NCBI GenBank assembly: GCA_016182605.1
Contig: JACPGE010000061.1
Span: 1-64,000, forward strand
Reading direction: 5' to 3'
Length of the DNA: 64,000 nt
DNA from: Candidatus Hydrogenedentota bacterium
GTDB lineage: Bacteria; Hydrogenedentota; Hydrogenedentia; Hydrogenedentales; JAEUWI01
The notes under the pieces are model-generated. The model did no database searches. It was not told the origin of the DNA and saw only the letters and a program-made list of their open reading frames with translations. Positions 17,494 to 26,700 of the stretch are shown piece after piece. The translations under genes and the position numbers were made by a program. Position 1 is the first letter of the stretch. Each line of letters starts with the position of its first letter.

Positions 17494-19212
17494 TCAACGG
17501 ACAATGTTGAGCAGGGTTTCCAGCATACGATCCGTGGTCGTAATAATGCGTGCGGAGGCCTCAAAGGCGCGCTGAAACTGCAGCAGATTCGTGACTTCCT
17601 CGTTGATATTGACGCCGGAAACCTCCTGCCGGCGCCGGTCGAAATCCTGCACGAAGGACTCTTGAATAATACGTTGATCGTTGTTGGAGCGTGTGGCGAC
17701 CCCGACATTGACGATGGTGCCCTCGAAGAATTGGTTGATGGTCTGCGTGTTTCCTTCAAGGATGTCCAGGATGCGCACGTCGGCCATGTCCAGCGCGGCG
17801 GTATTGTCCCCTGTTTCGAGGAAGTCCGTGCTGTAACCCGAAGCGAGCAGGAGCGGCTCATCGATCAGGTCTTGATTCACCTCGATATCGAAGGCGGTAC
17901 TGCCGGTGAAGAGGCCGTTGATACCCAGCGCGGGAAGAATGTTTGCCGTGTCATTGGAAAAGCCGATGGAGAAGCCTGCGTCCGGGGTGATGGTGAGGAT
18001 GCCGCCGCTTGTGGATGCGCTAATATTGGCTCCGGCGTCGATGTCGTCGCGGATGGAGTTGAGGGTGGATTCGGTGAGGACGTTGCCACTGGCGTCGATA
18101 TTGATGGTGAGCGTGGAGACGAGGGTATTGGTGGCGTCATAGATGTTGATATCGAAACTGCCGGTCTGAATGGGAAACGGGGTGAGATCGTTGAGGCTCA
18201 GGGGAATGGTGCTGTCGGAGACGGCATTGGTGCTGGAAACGGCTGAGGTGTAGTTTATGGCGCCGTTTGCCTGGCTGTGAATGGCGTTGATGGCCTGGAT
18301 GAGTGCCGCGGCCATTTGGTTGTGACGGATGATTTGCCCGCGGGCATCGACGTCGCGGAACTCCAGTGCGCCGGCCAATTCCCCGTCGACGATGTTGGCG
18401 GCTTCTCCCACGTCCACGTAACGCACGCCGAGCAGATCGGGGCGGTCGGGGTTGATGGTGGGGTCGATGAAAGTTTCCAGCAAGCGCACCCGGTCGCCGC
18501 GGACGGATTCCACACCGCCAATGAGCACGGTAACCTGCCCGGCGTCGGTTTCGCGCGTGGTGATAAACACGAGGCGCGCGAGTTCGTCGAGCAGGACGTC
18601 GCGGTCGTCGCGCAAGTCATTTGCGGTTCTTCCGCTGAGTTCGGCGTCGCGAATGGCCACGTTTGAAGCGCCAATACGTTCCAGAAGGGAGTTGATCTCC
18701 GGCACGAGATTGCGCACTTCTTCGTTGGCGTTGGTGACGAGTAGATCGAGGCGGTTTGCTGTGTCCCGGAGGCTGGCGGCCATGGATTCGGCTTCGGTGA
18801 GCAGTCCGACGCGTACCGGGACGGCTTCGACGTTGTTCGCGAAGTCGTTGATGGCGTCGAAAAAGAGATTGAGCCGTGAAGCGAAGCCCTCTTCGCCGGG
18901 TTCTTGGAAGGTGTCCTCCAGCAGGGTGAAGAGATTCGCTTTTACTTCAGCCTTGCCGAGGCCGGGCACCTGCTGGCGGTATACCGTGTCAAAGAAGGTG
19001 TCCCGGAGGCGTTCGATGCCTTGAATTCCGGGTCCGCGCCCGAGGGTGCCATAGGGTTTGAAGTTCGGGGTGCGGGTGGCCACTTCCACGCGTTGGCGGG
19101 AGAAGCCCTCTTTGTTCACATTGGCGATATTGTGGGCCGTGACGTCCAATTGGACTTGGGCTACCTGGAGCCCTGCGCGGCCGATATCCAATGCGCTGAA
19201 GAGAGTACCCAT
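17494..19212 (-). CDS. flgK: Flagellar hook-associated protein FlgK
   Basis: A 572-aa HAP1 protein joining hook and filament. The N-terminus has the rod/hook signature ALDIGRAGLQVAQVQLDVT followed by AHNIANVNKEGFSRQRVEV; the C-terminus ends with the matching helix SGVNINEEVTNLLQFQRAFE and ITTTDRMLETLLNIVR. Both terminal domains needed for axial assembly are present, so it looks intact. The start at 19212 gives the canonical N-terminus. No flgL or other flagellar structural gene is adjacent apart from the divergent flgM-like gene, so it sits apart from any main flagellar cluster. A sigma-54-type promoter lies upstream. Confidence 0.93.
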   Translation of the reverse strand: MGTLFSALDIGRAGLQVAQVQLDVTAHNIANVNKEGFSRQRVEVATRTPNFKPYGTLGRGPGIQGIERLRDTFFDTVYRQQVPGLGKAEVKANLFTLLEDTFQEPGEEGFASRLNLFFDAINDFANNVEAVPVRVGLLTEAESMAASLRDTANRLDLLVTNANEEVRNLVPEINSLLERIGASNVAIRDAELSGRTANDLRDDRDVLLDELARLVFITTRETDAGQVTVLIGGVESVRGDRVRLLETFIDPTINPDRPDLLGVRYVDVGEAANIVDGELAGALEFRDVDARGQIIRHNQMAAALIQAINAIHSQANGAINYTSAVSSTNAVSDSTIPLSLNDLTPFPIQTGSFDINIYDATNTLVSTLTINIDASGNVLTESTLNSIRDDIDAGANISASTSGGILTITPDAGFSIGFSNDTANILPALGINGLFTGSTAFDIEVNQDLIDEPLLLASGYSTDFLETGDNTAALDMADVRILDILEGNTQTINQFFEGTIVNVGVATRSNNDQRIIQESFVQDFDRRRQEVSGVNINEEVTNLLQFQRAFEASARIITTTDRMLETLLNIVR

Positions 19213-19526
19213 GGGTGAATGGAGTTCCTGTAGGTGGCGTTGCGGGTTAGGGGCAAGAACTGTACCAAGTATCGGCATTGCGCGTAATTTCTTGATGCTA
19301 CGGGGGTTAAGGGGAGGATGGTTCCGAGTGGCGGCGTGGTGGCATGATCATTATTGCCGCCTTTGGGGTCTATTTCTGCCTGTCTGCGGTTGACTCCAGT
19401 GGCCCACTGTGCGGGTCGCAGGATGCGCGCGGGCGAATGGCGCAGTTCGGGGGTGGGAAAGGCTCAAGCCCGGTGGCGGAGATGCCGATAATGGATCCAG
19501 AGGCGAAAGCCCAGAGGAGATTGGCA
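19213..19526. other. Divergent intergenic region flgK / flgM-like
   Basis: A 314-nt gap between divergent flagellar genes. It holds the candidate sigma-54 promoter for flgK (19253-19267). No clear promoter for the flgM-like gene was found; a TTGACT at 19389-19394 lacks a matching -10 box. No gene is seen. Confidence 0.55.
19253..19267 (-). promoter_or_regulatory. Candidate sigma-54 promoter of flgK
   Basis: Read on the minus strand, TGGTACAGTTCTTGC matches the -24/-12 consensus TGGCAC-N5-TTGC at all but one position, with the invariant GG and GC separated by 10 nt. It lies about 41 nt upstream of the flgK ATG. Sigma-54 control of hook-associated genes is common in several phyla. Confidence 0.55.
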
Positions 19527-19817
19527 ATGATTAACGTTACTGGAATCGGAACACTGACGACGACCGGGCAACCGGCTGGTGTCAGGGGCCGTGACCAGCA
19601 GGGAGCGCGGCCGGCAACCGTCGTGGGAGATGAGGTTGCATTCAGCGGCGCATCCCAGCAAGCGGCCCATGCTGCTTTGTTGATAGAGAAGTCGGCAGCG
19701 GAGTCGGAAGTACGGGCAGAACGGGTAGAGGCTGCAAAAGAAAACCTTCGCCAGAACAGCCACAAGGTGCAGGAAGTGGTGTATCAGGTGGCGGCGGTAC
19801 TCACCAAATATCTTTAG
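19527..19817 (+). CDS. flgM: FlgM-like anti-sigma-28 factor
   Basis: A 96-aa protein that I read as a divergent FlgM: a short N-terminal leader, then DEVAFSGASQQAAHAALL, ESEVRAERVEAAKENLRQ and KVQEVVYQVAAVLTKYL, matching the family pattern of D-x-V-x-x-S, V-R-x-x-x-V and a final amphipathic helix. FlgM holds sigma-28 inactive until the hook is complete. The ATG at 19527 has GAGGAGA 7 nt upstream; longer frames reach into the divergent promoter region and have no such site. Divergence from flgK and the terminator directly downstream support a single-gene unit. Confidence 0.7.
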   Translation: MINVTGIGTLTTTGQPAGVRGRDQQGARPATVVGDEVAFSGASQQAAHAALLIEKSAAESEVRAERVEAAKENLRQNSHKVQEVVYQVAAVLTKYL

Positions 19818-19846
19818 GTCTTGTCGCGCGGCAAGTGGAATACATT

Positions 19847-19883
19847 GGAACGGCGGTAGACGTTACCGCCGTTCCCTTTTTTT
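19847..19883 (+). terminator. Rho-independent terminator of flgM-like gene
   Basis: Perfect 12-bp stem GGAACGGCGGTA (19847-19858) / TACCGCCGTTCC (19864-19875), 5-nt loop, followed by seven T residues. It lies 30 nt after the stop codon. Confidence 0.9.
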
Positions 19884-19912
19884 GCGTCTTGCAGGGCGGG
19901 GCGTCCAAGAGA

Positions 19913-19946
19913 AGAGCCCCCACGGCCGCTAGACCGTGGGGGCTCT
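19913..19946 (-). terminator. Hairpin terminator downstream of porin gene
   Basis: AGAGCCCCCACGG (19913-19925) pairs perfectly with CCGTGGGGGCTCT (19934-19946). It lies 25 nt past the porin stop on the minus strand. The bases beyond it are not T-rich, so it may act as a 3' end stabiliser as well as a terminator. Confidence 0.65.
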
Positions 19947-19971
19947 GAATCAACTCAGCAAGCAGTGATGC

Positions 19972-21351
19972 TTAGAAGGAGATTTCGGCTTCCCAGAAGA
20001 GGTAGTCGAAATCGTCGTCGTCGTCGGAAGCGAGACCGGCAAGGCCATTGAAGGTATAGAGATTACCGTCAAGGGCGTCGAGGCCGTCGTCACCGAAGAA
20101 GTGGGCGTAACCGGCGCGGAAGACGAGGTCTTCGCTGTACTGATAGTCGGCATAGAGGCCCAGTTCCCAACCGAGGGTATCGTCGCCATCGTCGAAGAAG
20201 AGGCTGGCCGGGAAGTCCACTTCGGTGGTTTCATCCACGGTGAAGTAGGTCAGGGCCAGCAGCAACGACAGGCTTTCGGTCGGCATGGCGCTCACGCCCG
20301 CACGGTACACGAAGACGTTGGACAGGTCGGTGTTCTCGATGAACTCGCTGTATTCCCAGTTCGAGAAGAGGCGGTTGAAGGAGAGGTCGCCACCGCCACC
20401 GAAACCGAAGAGATCAGCCGGGTCGTTGTCTCCGCCTTCAAGATAGGCGAATCCAAGGTAGACGCGGGGCTGCCAGTTCATGTCGAACGTGTAGCCACCT
20501 TCCAGGTTTACACCCAGACCGGAATAGTCGAGATCTTCAGTTCCGAACGGCCAGGGGAGGACGTTGACACGTTCCACGTCGCCCGTCTGGAAAGCAACTT
20601 CAGCTTCGAAATCAAAAGCACCAATAGTACCAGCTCCGCGGAGGCCAATGGTGTGAAGGTCGGTATCGGTTCCGGCGATGCCCGGAAGCGCTGCGATGTT
20701 GCCCGAACCAGCCGGGGCTTCATCTTCACGGACGTACAACCAGTACAGGTCGACGACGATGTCTTCGAAACCGGTGTAGCTGCCGTACAGACCGATGAGG
20801 TCGACGTCGTTGTCACCGAATTCGCCGAAACGCTCGGCCAGCTTGGTCCAGAAGCCGTCGACGCTGAACACGTCGGTGGCGTAGGTCAAGCGGATACCGT
20901 CGAAGGACAGGCCCTGGTAAATGGAGGAGGCGTTGTTGACGCCAAGCAGCCATTCGCTACCGAAGCTCAGTTCCTGACGGCCGATGCGCGCGCGAAGGGC
21001 GGTGCCCCACATTTCGCGGGCTTCGATGTACGCCTGGTAGAGTTCGACGTCGTCGCCGGAGGCGGCACGGAAGTCAAGCCCCGTGACGTAATCCGAGCGG
21101 AAGTCTTCACCCCAGATGTCGTAGCTGTCGAGTTCGATGAAGGCCGAGACTTCATCGGTGAAGTCGGCGGTCACGTCGATCGTGGTGCGCTGTTCGACGA
21201 AGGAAACTTCGCCGATGGTGTCATCAAAATCGTACCAGTTGCCGCGGATGCGGATGCTTCCGCCGACTTGAACGTTCTGCAATTCAGCGTAGGCCGAGGA
21301 ACCCAGGCCGACGATGACTGCAGCAATCATCATGATCTTGAAGGAACGCAT
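19972..21351 (-). CDS. Outer-membrane porin, alginate-export-like family
   Basis: A 459-aa protein with a clear signal peptide (IMMIAAVIVGLGSSAYAE) and a body of alternating amphipathic strands rich in aromatic and acidic residues, ending in phenylalanine (EAEISF), as outer-membrane barrels do. The N-terminal pattern (GGSIRIRGNWYDF, VEQRTTIDVTADF, YQAYIEAREMW, ARIGRQELSFGSEWLLG) resembles the alginate export (AlgE-like) porin family. Substrate is unknown. AGGAG lies 11 nt upstream of the ATG. A strong sigma-70-type promoter 340 nt upstream implies a long structured leader; a hairpin ends the unit. Confidence 0.82.
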   Translation of the reverse strand: MRSFKIMMIAAVIVGLGSSAYAELQNVQVGGSIRIRGNWYDFDDTIGEVSFVEQRTTIDVTADFTDEVSAFIELDSYDIWGEDFRSDYVTGLDFRAASGDDVELYQAYIEAREMWGTALRARIGRQELSFGSEWLLGVNNASSIYQGLSFDGIRLTYATDVFSVDGFWTKLAERFGEFGDNDVDLIGLYGSYTGFEDIVVDLYWLYVREDEAPAGSGNIAALPGIAGTDTDLHTIGLRGAGTIGAFDFEAEVAFQTGDVERVNVLPWPFGTEDLDYSGLGVNLEGGYTFDMNWQPRVYLGFAYLEGGDNDPADLFGFGGGGDLSFNRLFSNWEYSEFIENTDLSNVFVYRAGVSAMPTESLSLLLALTYFTVDETTEVDFPASLFFDDGDDTLGWELGLYADYQYSEDLVFRAGYAHFFGDDGLDALDGNLYTFNGLAGLASDDDDDFDYLFWEAEISF

Positions 21352-21913
21352 GATGCGCTATCTCCTTTAGTTGATTCTCGCGTGGCGCCTTGAGGCGCTG
21401 CGAGCAGTATCTTTCAAAGTTTAGTGAAGTGCCTTTTGGGCACCGTGCCCGCACAGCTTTTGGCCGGGGCGTCTGTGAATGGAAGATTCACAGAGTGTAT
21501 GTACCATCTCGGTATTTAGTCCGAACCGTGGAGGTGGGGTTCTCTCGAACTGGTCTTCATCCCTCCTTTCGCCTCCGGTTTGCAGATCGGTACCGATGTT
21601 ATAGTCCGGTGTCGTTCTGGGTATGCAGGACGGTCTTCCTGCATGGCCAATCTCTCTTCCGATTAAAGGGTCTATCCGCTATTGCCCTGCGAGTATAGCA
21701 AGAAGTGGGACCCCAGTCAAGATTTTTCTCACACCTTTGTCAAGAATTTAATTTTCCCCACGGGAGGGGCTGCATCACCTTATAGTACCGGCATGCACAC
21801 CATATGTTACCAAGTGCTTTCCAAGAACCCCTACCCATGGTGCAAAGCCAATTTTCGCATTTCACAGTAGCGCCCCCTGGAGCACTTGCCGGAGCGACTT
21901 TGCTGGTGAAGAC
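21352..21913. other. Long porin 5' leader and upstream gap
   Basis: No gene is seen. If transcription starts from the promoter at 21692-21720, the minus-strand leader is about 334 nt. It includes perfect hairpins GCGCC-TTGA-GGCGC near 21386-21399, TGTGAAT/ATTCACA around 21474-21492 and ATGCAGGA/TCCTGCAT around 21622-21643, plus a GGGCACCGTGCCC palindrome near 21438-21450. It matches no riboswitch class I recognise. Bases 21721-21913 show nothing else. Confidence 0.5.
21692..21720 (-). promoter_or_regulatory. Sigma-70-type promoter of the porin gene
   Basis: On the minus strand TTGACT (21720-21715) is followed after exactly 17 nt by TATACT (21697-21692), with a TTGC just before the -10 box. 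This is the best sigma-70 match in the window and points at the porin gene. Confidence 0.7.
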
Positions 21914-23554
21914 TCAGAACAACAGCATCTGGTCCGGGCTGGTGTCGTCGGGGACGTCGCTGTCCACTTCTACCGGGGCCATTTCCATACGGGGGGCGGG
22001 TGCATGCTTGCGGACCCGGACCTCGCCCGCGCCGCTGCCTTCGGTGTCGAGGATGGTCACAATCTCTTCTTCACTCAGGGGACGCTGGGGGGCGTTCCAG
22101 CGTCTTGCGGGCCGCTGGAAGTCCTCTCCCATGAAAAAGGACCGTTCTTCCTTGGGGGAAAGGTCTTGGTGTGTCCAGTCCAGTTCGGTTTGTTGGGCCA
22201 TTGAGACTTGGGAGTCTTGCAGATTTCCGGGGAATTTGGCGGCGGCGCTGGCGAGGCGAAGCTGGTGGACGGCGTAGAGGTTTCTCATATCTTCCGTGTC
22301 GAGGAGCCCCTTGAGCCATTTCTGTTCGGCTTGGCGCTGCGAGGTGGTCATTTGCTGGAGAAGTTCGGCCCGTTCTCCGGGGGTGCTGGCAGCTTGAATC
22401 TGCAATCCGAGGTCCATCAGGGTCTTGAAATAGGGGCGGATGGCTTCCCGGCGCTGCGCTTGCAGGGCGTTCTGCTGCGCGATGCGGGCAAGGAAGAGCA
22501 ATAGGGCGAGACAGAGGCATGCCAGGGCGAAGCAGAATAAGACGGCCAATCGCTCGGTGGAAACGGGATTGTTCCGGTCGAAGAAGAGTGCAGCGGCCGG
22601 GTGGAGCGGCAGTTCGGCCACGTTGCGCCCCGAGGCCTCGCTCCATTCGGGCAAGCGCGCGGCACGTTGAAAGTCCACGGAGTAGACCTGCTCCAGGGCA
22701 TCTCTAACGAGGGCGGGGTGCGCATCGCTTCGGGCAAGGAGCAGCGAGTTGACCATGAGTGTGTCGATGGGGGCCGACGTTGCATCCGGGATGCGGCGAT
22801 CCGGGCCATAGAGCCCTTCGGGCAACGTAGCCGGGCGGGTCCCGGGCAGGAAGCGGGCCAATGCGGGCGCCTCTGGCAGGGGAATCAGTCTGAAATATCC
22901 CGTCTGAAAGAGGCGCTCCACGGGAGGCGAGAAGAGTCCGGCGATGATAAACGCGGCATCGATATCACCGCGGGAGAAGGCTTCTTCGATACTTCCGCTG
23001 TCTTCATTGACGAGTGTGACTGGGTCACTGAAACTGAAATAGCCGAAGACCGCTGCGGCGAGGGCTCCGGCGCCGCTGCCCGGAAGCCCCACCCCGACCC
23101 GTTTTCCGGCGAGATCCCGAAGGATCTGCACGGAGGAATCCGCAGGCACGGCCAGGTGCACGAATTGGGGGGCGAGATTGGTGAGGGCGGCCAAATCGTC
23201 CAGGTTGTCGTTCAGGCCCCCTTGGACTATGGCCAGGCTTGCATCGCCTGAGCGCACACGGTCGAGATCGGCGGCATGGCCACCCGTTTCCAGAAGTTCC
23301 GGGGTATAACCCCGATTGGCCCTGAGCAGTTCTGCCAGAACAGCGGCCTGCGCATGGGCGGAGCTTTCGGGCATGTCCGCCGCAAATACGATTTTGCCAC
23401 CGCCGCCGGTATAGGCGCGCCCGCCATCGGGCAGGAGAAAGGTCAACGCCTGATAGGGCGCCAAGAAGAGCCACGCCCCTAACAGTGCCACGCACACCAC
23501 ACCCAGTGCGGAAACGAGACGCCATAGCCATGTTTGCTGCCAGAGTATACGCAT
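21914..23554 (-). CDS. Membrane-anchored TAXI-type solute-binding protein
   Basis: A 546-aa protein with an N-terminal transmembrane helix (about 11-33), a periplasmic TAXI/TRAP-type binding domain (about 50-320, with GGHAADLDRVRSGDASLAIVQG and GKRVGVGLPGSGAGALA), a second helix (about 335-357), and a cytoplasmic coiled-coil-like tail with an acidic C-terminus. No TRAP permease gene is adjacent. Two membrane helices framing a ligand-binding domain suggest a sensor or docked binding protein rather than a free transport subunit; this is inference. The start at 23554 is chosen because the longer frame to 23668 has a basic, unlikely leader. Confidence 0.72.
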   Translation of the reverse strand: MRILWQQTWLWRLVSALGVVCVALLGAWLFLAPYQALTFLLPDGGRAYTGGGGKIVFAADMPESSAHAQAAVLAELLRANRGYTPELLETGGHAADLDRVRSGDASLAIVQGGLNDNLDDLAALTNLAPQFVHLAVPADSSVQILRDLAGKRVGVGLPGSGAGALAAAVFGYFSFSDPVTLVNEDSGSIEEAFSRGDIDAAFIIAGLFSPPVERLFQTGYFRLIPLPEAPALARFLPGTRPATLPEGLYGPDRRIPDATSAPIDTLMVNSLLLARSDAHPALVRDALEQVYSVDFQRAARLPEWSEASGRNVAELPLHPAAALFFDRNNPVSTERLAVLFCFALACLCLALLLFLARIAQQNALQAQRREAIRPYFKTLMDLGLQIQAASTPGERAELLQQMTTSQRQAEQKWLKGLLDTEDMRNLYAVHQLRLASAAAKFPGNLQDSQVSMAQQTELDWTHQDLSPKEERSFFMGEDFQRPARRWNAPQRPLSEEEIVTILDTEGSGAGEVRVRKHAPAPRMEMAPVEVDSDVPDDTSPDQMLLF

Positions 23555-23737
23555 GTTGTGTGAGTTGCGCTTGGTCCCTTGAGACTGCGTCACGGGGGCG
23601 CAGTTCCGTTTCTTGAGTATTGCGGAATGATAGCATAGCCCGATGGGGCCATGGCCAATTGCAGGCACGCGTGTCTGGGCCGCGGAATCGTCCGGCGGTT
23701 TCGAATCCGCCGGACGGCGCCGCGAACTGGATAAGGC

Positions 23738-26700
23738 TCAGGCGTGGCGGCGCCGGGAAAAGAGCACGAGCGAACCAAGCAGCAAGAAGACAAGCGCCGC
23801 ATCGCCCGAATGGGGGGGGCCGGCACCCGGAGCGCAACTGGTGGCTTTTGTGGCGCCCTTCGAAAGCGCCACGAGCACCGACGCCAACTGGCCGTCTTGC
23901 ACAGTGACCGGTACGGACTTTTGCGCAAAGCCCGCGGCGGTCACCGTGATGGTGTAGCTGTCCCCCACCACGGATGGAAAGGCGTAGACGCCGTCCACGT
24001 TGCTGGTGATGGCGCCGAATGCGCTTGGGGTGAGGGTTACGGAGGCGTTGGTGATGCGAACCTGATCGCCGCCATTCCAGACCGTGACAAAGAGCGAGGC
24101 GGCCAGGATGGCGGACTGGAGGGAGAAGAACTCGCCGAAATCCGCATCGCCGTCGATCAGTGCGTCGATCTCCGATTCCACTTGGGTGCTCCAGCCATTG
24201 CTGCGCATGCCTACCTGCTGGCCGCTGCTGTTGATCACAGCGCGGGCCGCGCCAGCGGGGTCGAGATCGAAGGCGTTGAAACCGGTTTCCGGATCGGACT
24301 CGTCGCCGAGGGTTGCCTCGCCGTCGACGATGGCGTTCGCGGCGATCTCGATGGCGGCGCGGCCGATCAGCCGGAAAATGTTTCTGCGGATCAGCGGGAA
24401 GCGGCCATCGATCACGATGCCGGTGTCCAGATTTTGGAATGTGGACCGCTCGATTAAGGCGCCGCGCGTGACCACGCCGTCCGTGAGAATTGCGGTAATG
24501 CCGGTCTGGGTCAGGCCATCGAAGATCACGTTGGTCACGGCCATGTCGATGCCGGCGATATTGAGCAAGGTCAGATTGTTCGCGCTGGGCGGCTCCACGG
24601 TCAGATTGGCGAGGGTGGCGCCCGCCGCACCTGCGATCTGCCCCATCAGCACGGCTTCGCTGTTTGTGGCGGCAGGACCGGTGAGGGTCAGGGCGGGTTG
24701 GAGGGCCACGTTTTCGGTGTAGACACCTTGTAGCAGGATGAGCCGCAGCGGGTTTGCGGAGGTGGAGGTGTTTTCCTGCAGGGCAAACGCAATGGTTTGA
24801 TAGGGCTGAGAGGAAGAACCTGACGAGGGCAAATCGGCGCCATCGGGGGACACGAAAATGGTGCGCACGGGATCGCTGGCATCCACTGGGCTGGCATCCT
24901 GGAGGAACTCTTCCAGGTTCGTGAAGGCATCGCGATCGAGATCGCCGAGAGCGTCATTCGGATCGACAGGATTGAGGCCGAAGGCCACTTCGTAGCCGTC
25001 TGGCAGACCATCGCCATCGGTATCGGGAAGATTGGCGGCCGAACCGAGACACGCCTCCAGACAATCGGTGAGGCCATCGCCATCGGCATCCGCACGCTGA
25101 TCCTCACATTCGCTGGCGCAGGTTTCGAAGGTACTATCGCGCGTAAAGACGGGCCAGCCCAGCAGGGCGCAGTCTTCCGTGGAAGTAATGACCTCGGGTA
25201 GTTCCTTCTTGTTGGAATCGGCTCGCAGCACACACAAAACAAGGGTATCCCCTTCCACATCGTAGGCCCCTTCGAATACGGCCACCTCTTCCAGGGGTTC
25301 GCCGTCCACTTTGGTCGTGATGAGTACAATTCGCTGCTGCGCGGGAAAGCTGAAGAAGGTGCCGCTCAGGGTGTTGAACAGGGTCTGGTCAATACCGAAA
25401 TCCTTTTGCAGGAGTTCGTCCGCAATCGTCTCTTCACTCTTCAGTCCGCCCTTCGTGAACTCGTCCGTCAGTTCAAAGCGGTTGCCGTCGAAAAGGAGCG
25501 CAATCAACTCTTCATCGGTTTCTCCGAGCCATTTCCCCTGGAGTTCCGGATCGAACTCGGGCTCGCCTTCGCCCTCTCCTTCACCTTCACCTTCGCCTTC
25601 GCCCTCACCTTCGCCTTCGCCCTCACCTTCGCCTGAACCTTCAGGAATGAGCACTGGGCTACTAAACGCGGATGTATTATTCTCCAGGATGGTCGTGGCC
25701 GCGGTGAGGTTCATGCCTGGGAATGGGCTGAGTACGAAGGCGGCGGTGCTGAACGTACCAGCTCCACCCACTTCGATGGATCCCAGGTGAATCTCGCCCT
25801 GGCCCTGGCTGTCGACATAGAAGTCGACGATGGAATTGGGCGCCGCAGTGCCGTTGAGTGGGCTTAGACCTAGTATCGCAGGTGGCATGACACCGTTGTT
25901 TGCGCCGTTGGTGACGGAGATGCCCGCGAGCCCATTGTCCGTGATGCTGTTTCCACGCACGGCGACGCCGGCCGTGGCGCTGCCGTCGATCCGGACGCCG
26001 TCTTCACTGTTGTACCAAATGATATTGTGCGCACCTTCTTCAGCGCCACCGATGCTCACATTCACGGCGCCTCCCCCCACGAAGATGCCCGCGCCCTGGT
26101 TGGGAACGGCGCCCAGCCCCGTGACGGCGGCGCCGATGCGGTTGCCCTGGATGATTACGCCACTAACATCGGGTCCGGAGACGTTTATGCCGTGGTCGAG
26201 GTTGCCGCCGATAAGATTTCCTTCGTTGTTATTGCTGCCTCCAATGAGGGTATCGTTGGGCCCGGAGTAAATGAGGATGCCGGAACCTCCATTCGGGAGT
26301 GCGGACAGCCCGTCTGATGTGAGCCCGATGTAGTTGTGAATGATCCGGTTCCGGTCGCTGCCCAAGCCTTCAACCAGGATGCCGCCGCCGATGAAGTCCC
26401 CCTTGGCGTTTTTTGCAGGCGTGTCGCCATTCGCGGAGATGATATTTTTTGGGATGGCGAGGGTGGCGCCGATGATGTTGTCCGATGCGCCGCCGGCAAT
26501 CATGACGCCGCAAATATCGTTTCCGAGGTTTAGGGCGCCCGCCGGGTTGGTGCCGATGAAGGAGCCGATGACATTGTTAAAGGTGGTGCCGTTGTTTTCG
26601 ATGAGAATACCGTAGGTATTGGCGCAGATGATATTGGGCGCGTCCTCCGCGATGTCGCCGATTACGTTGAACCCGGCTCCACCCTTGATGTGAATTCCGG

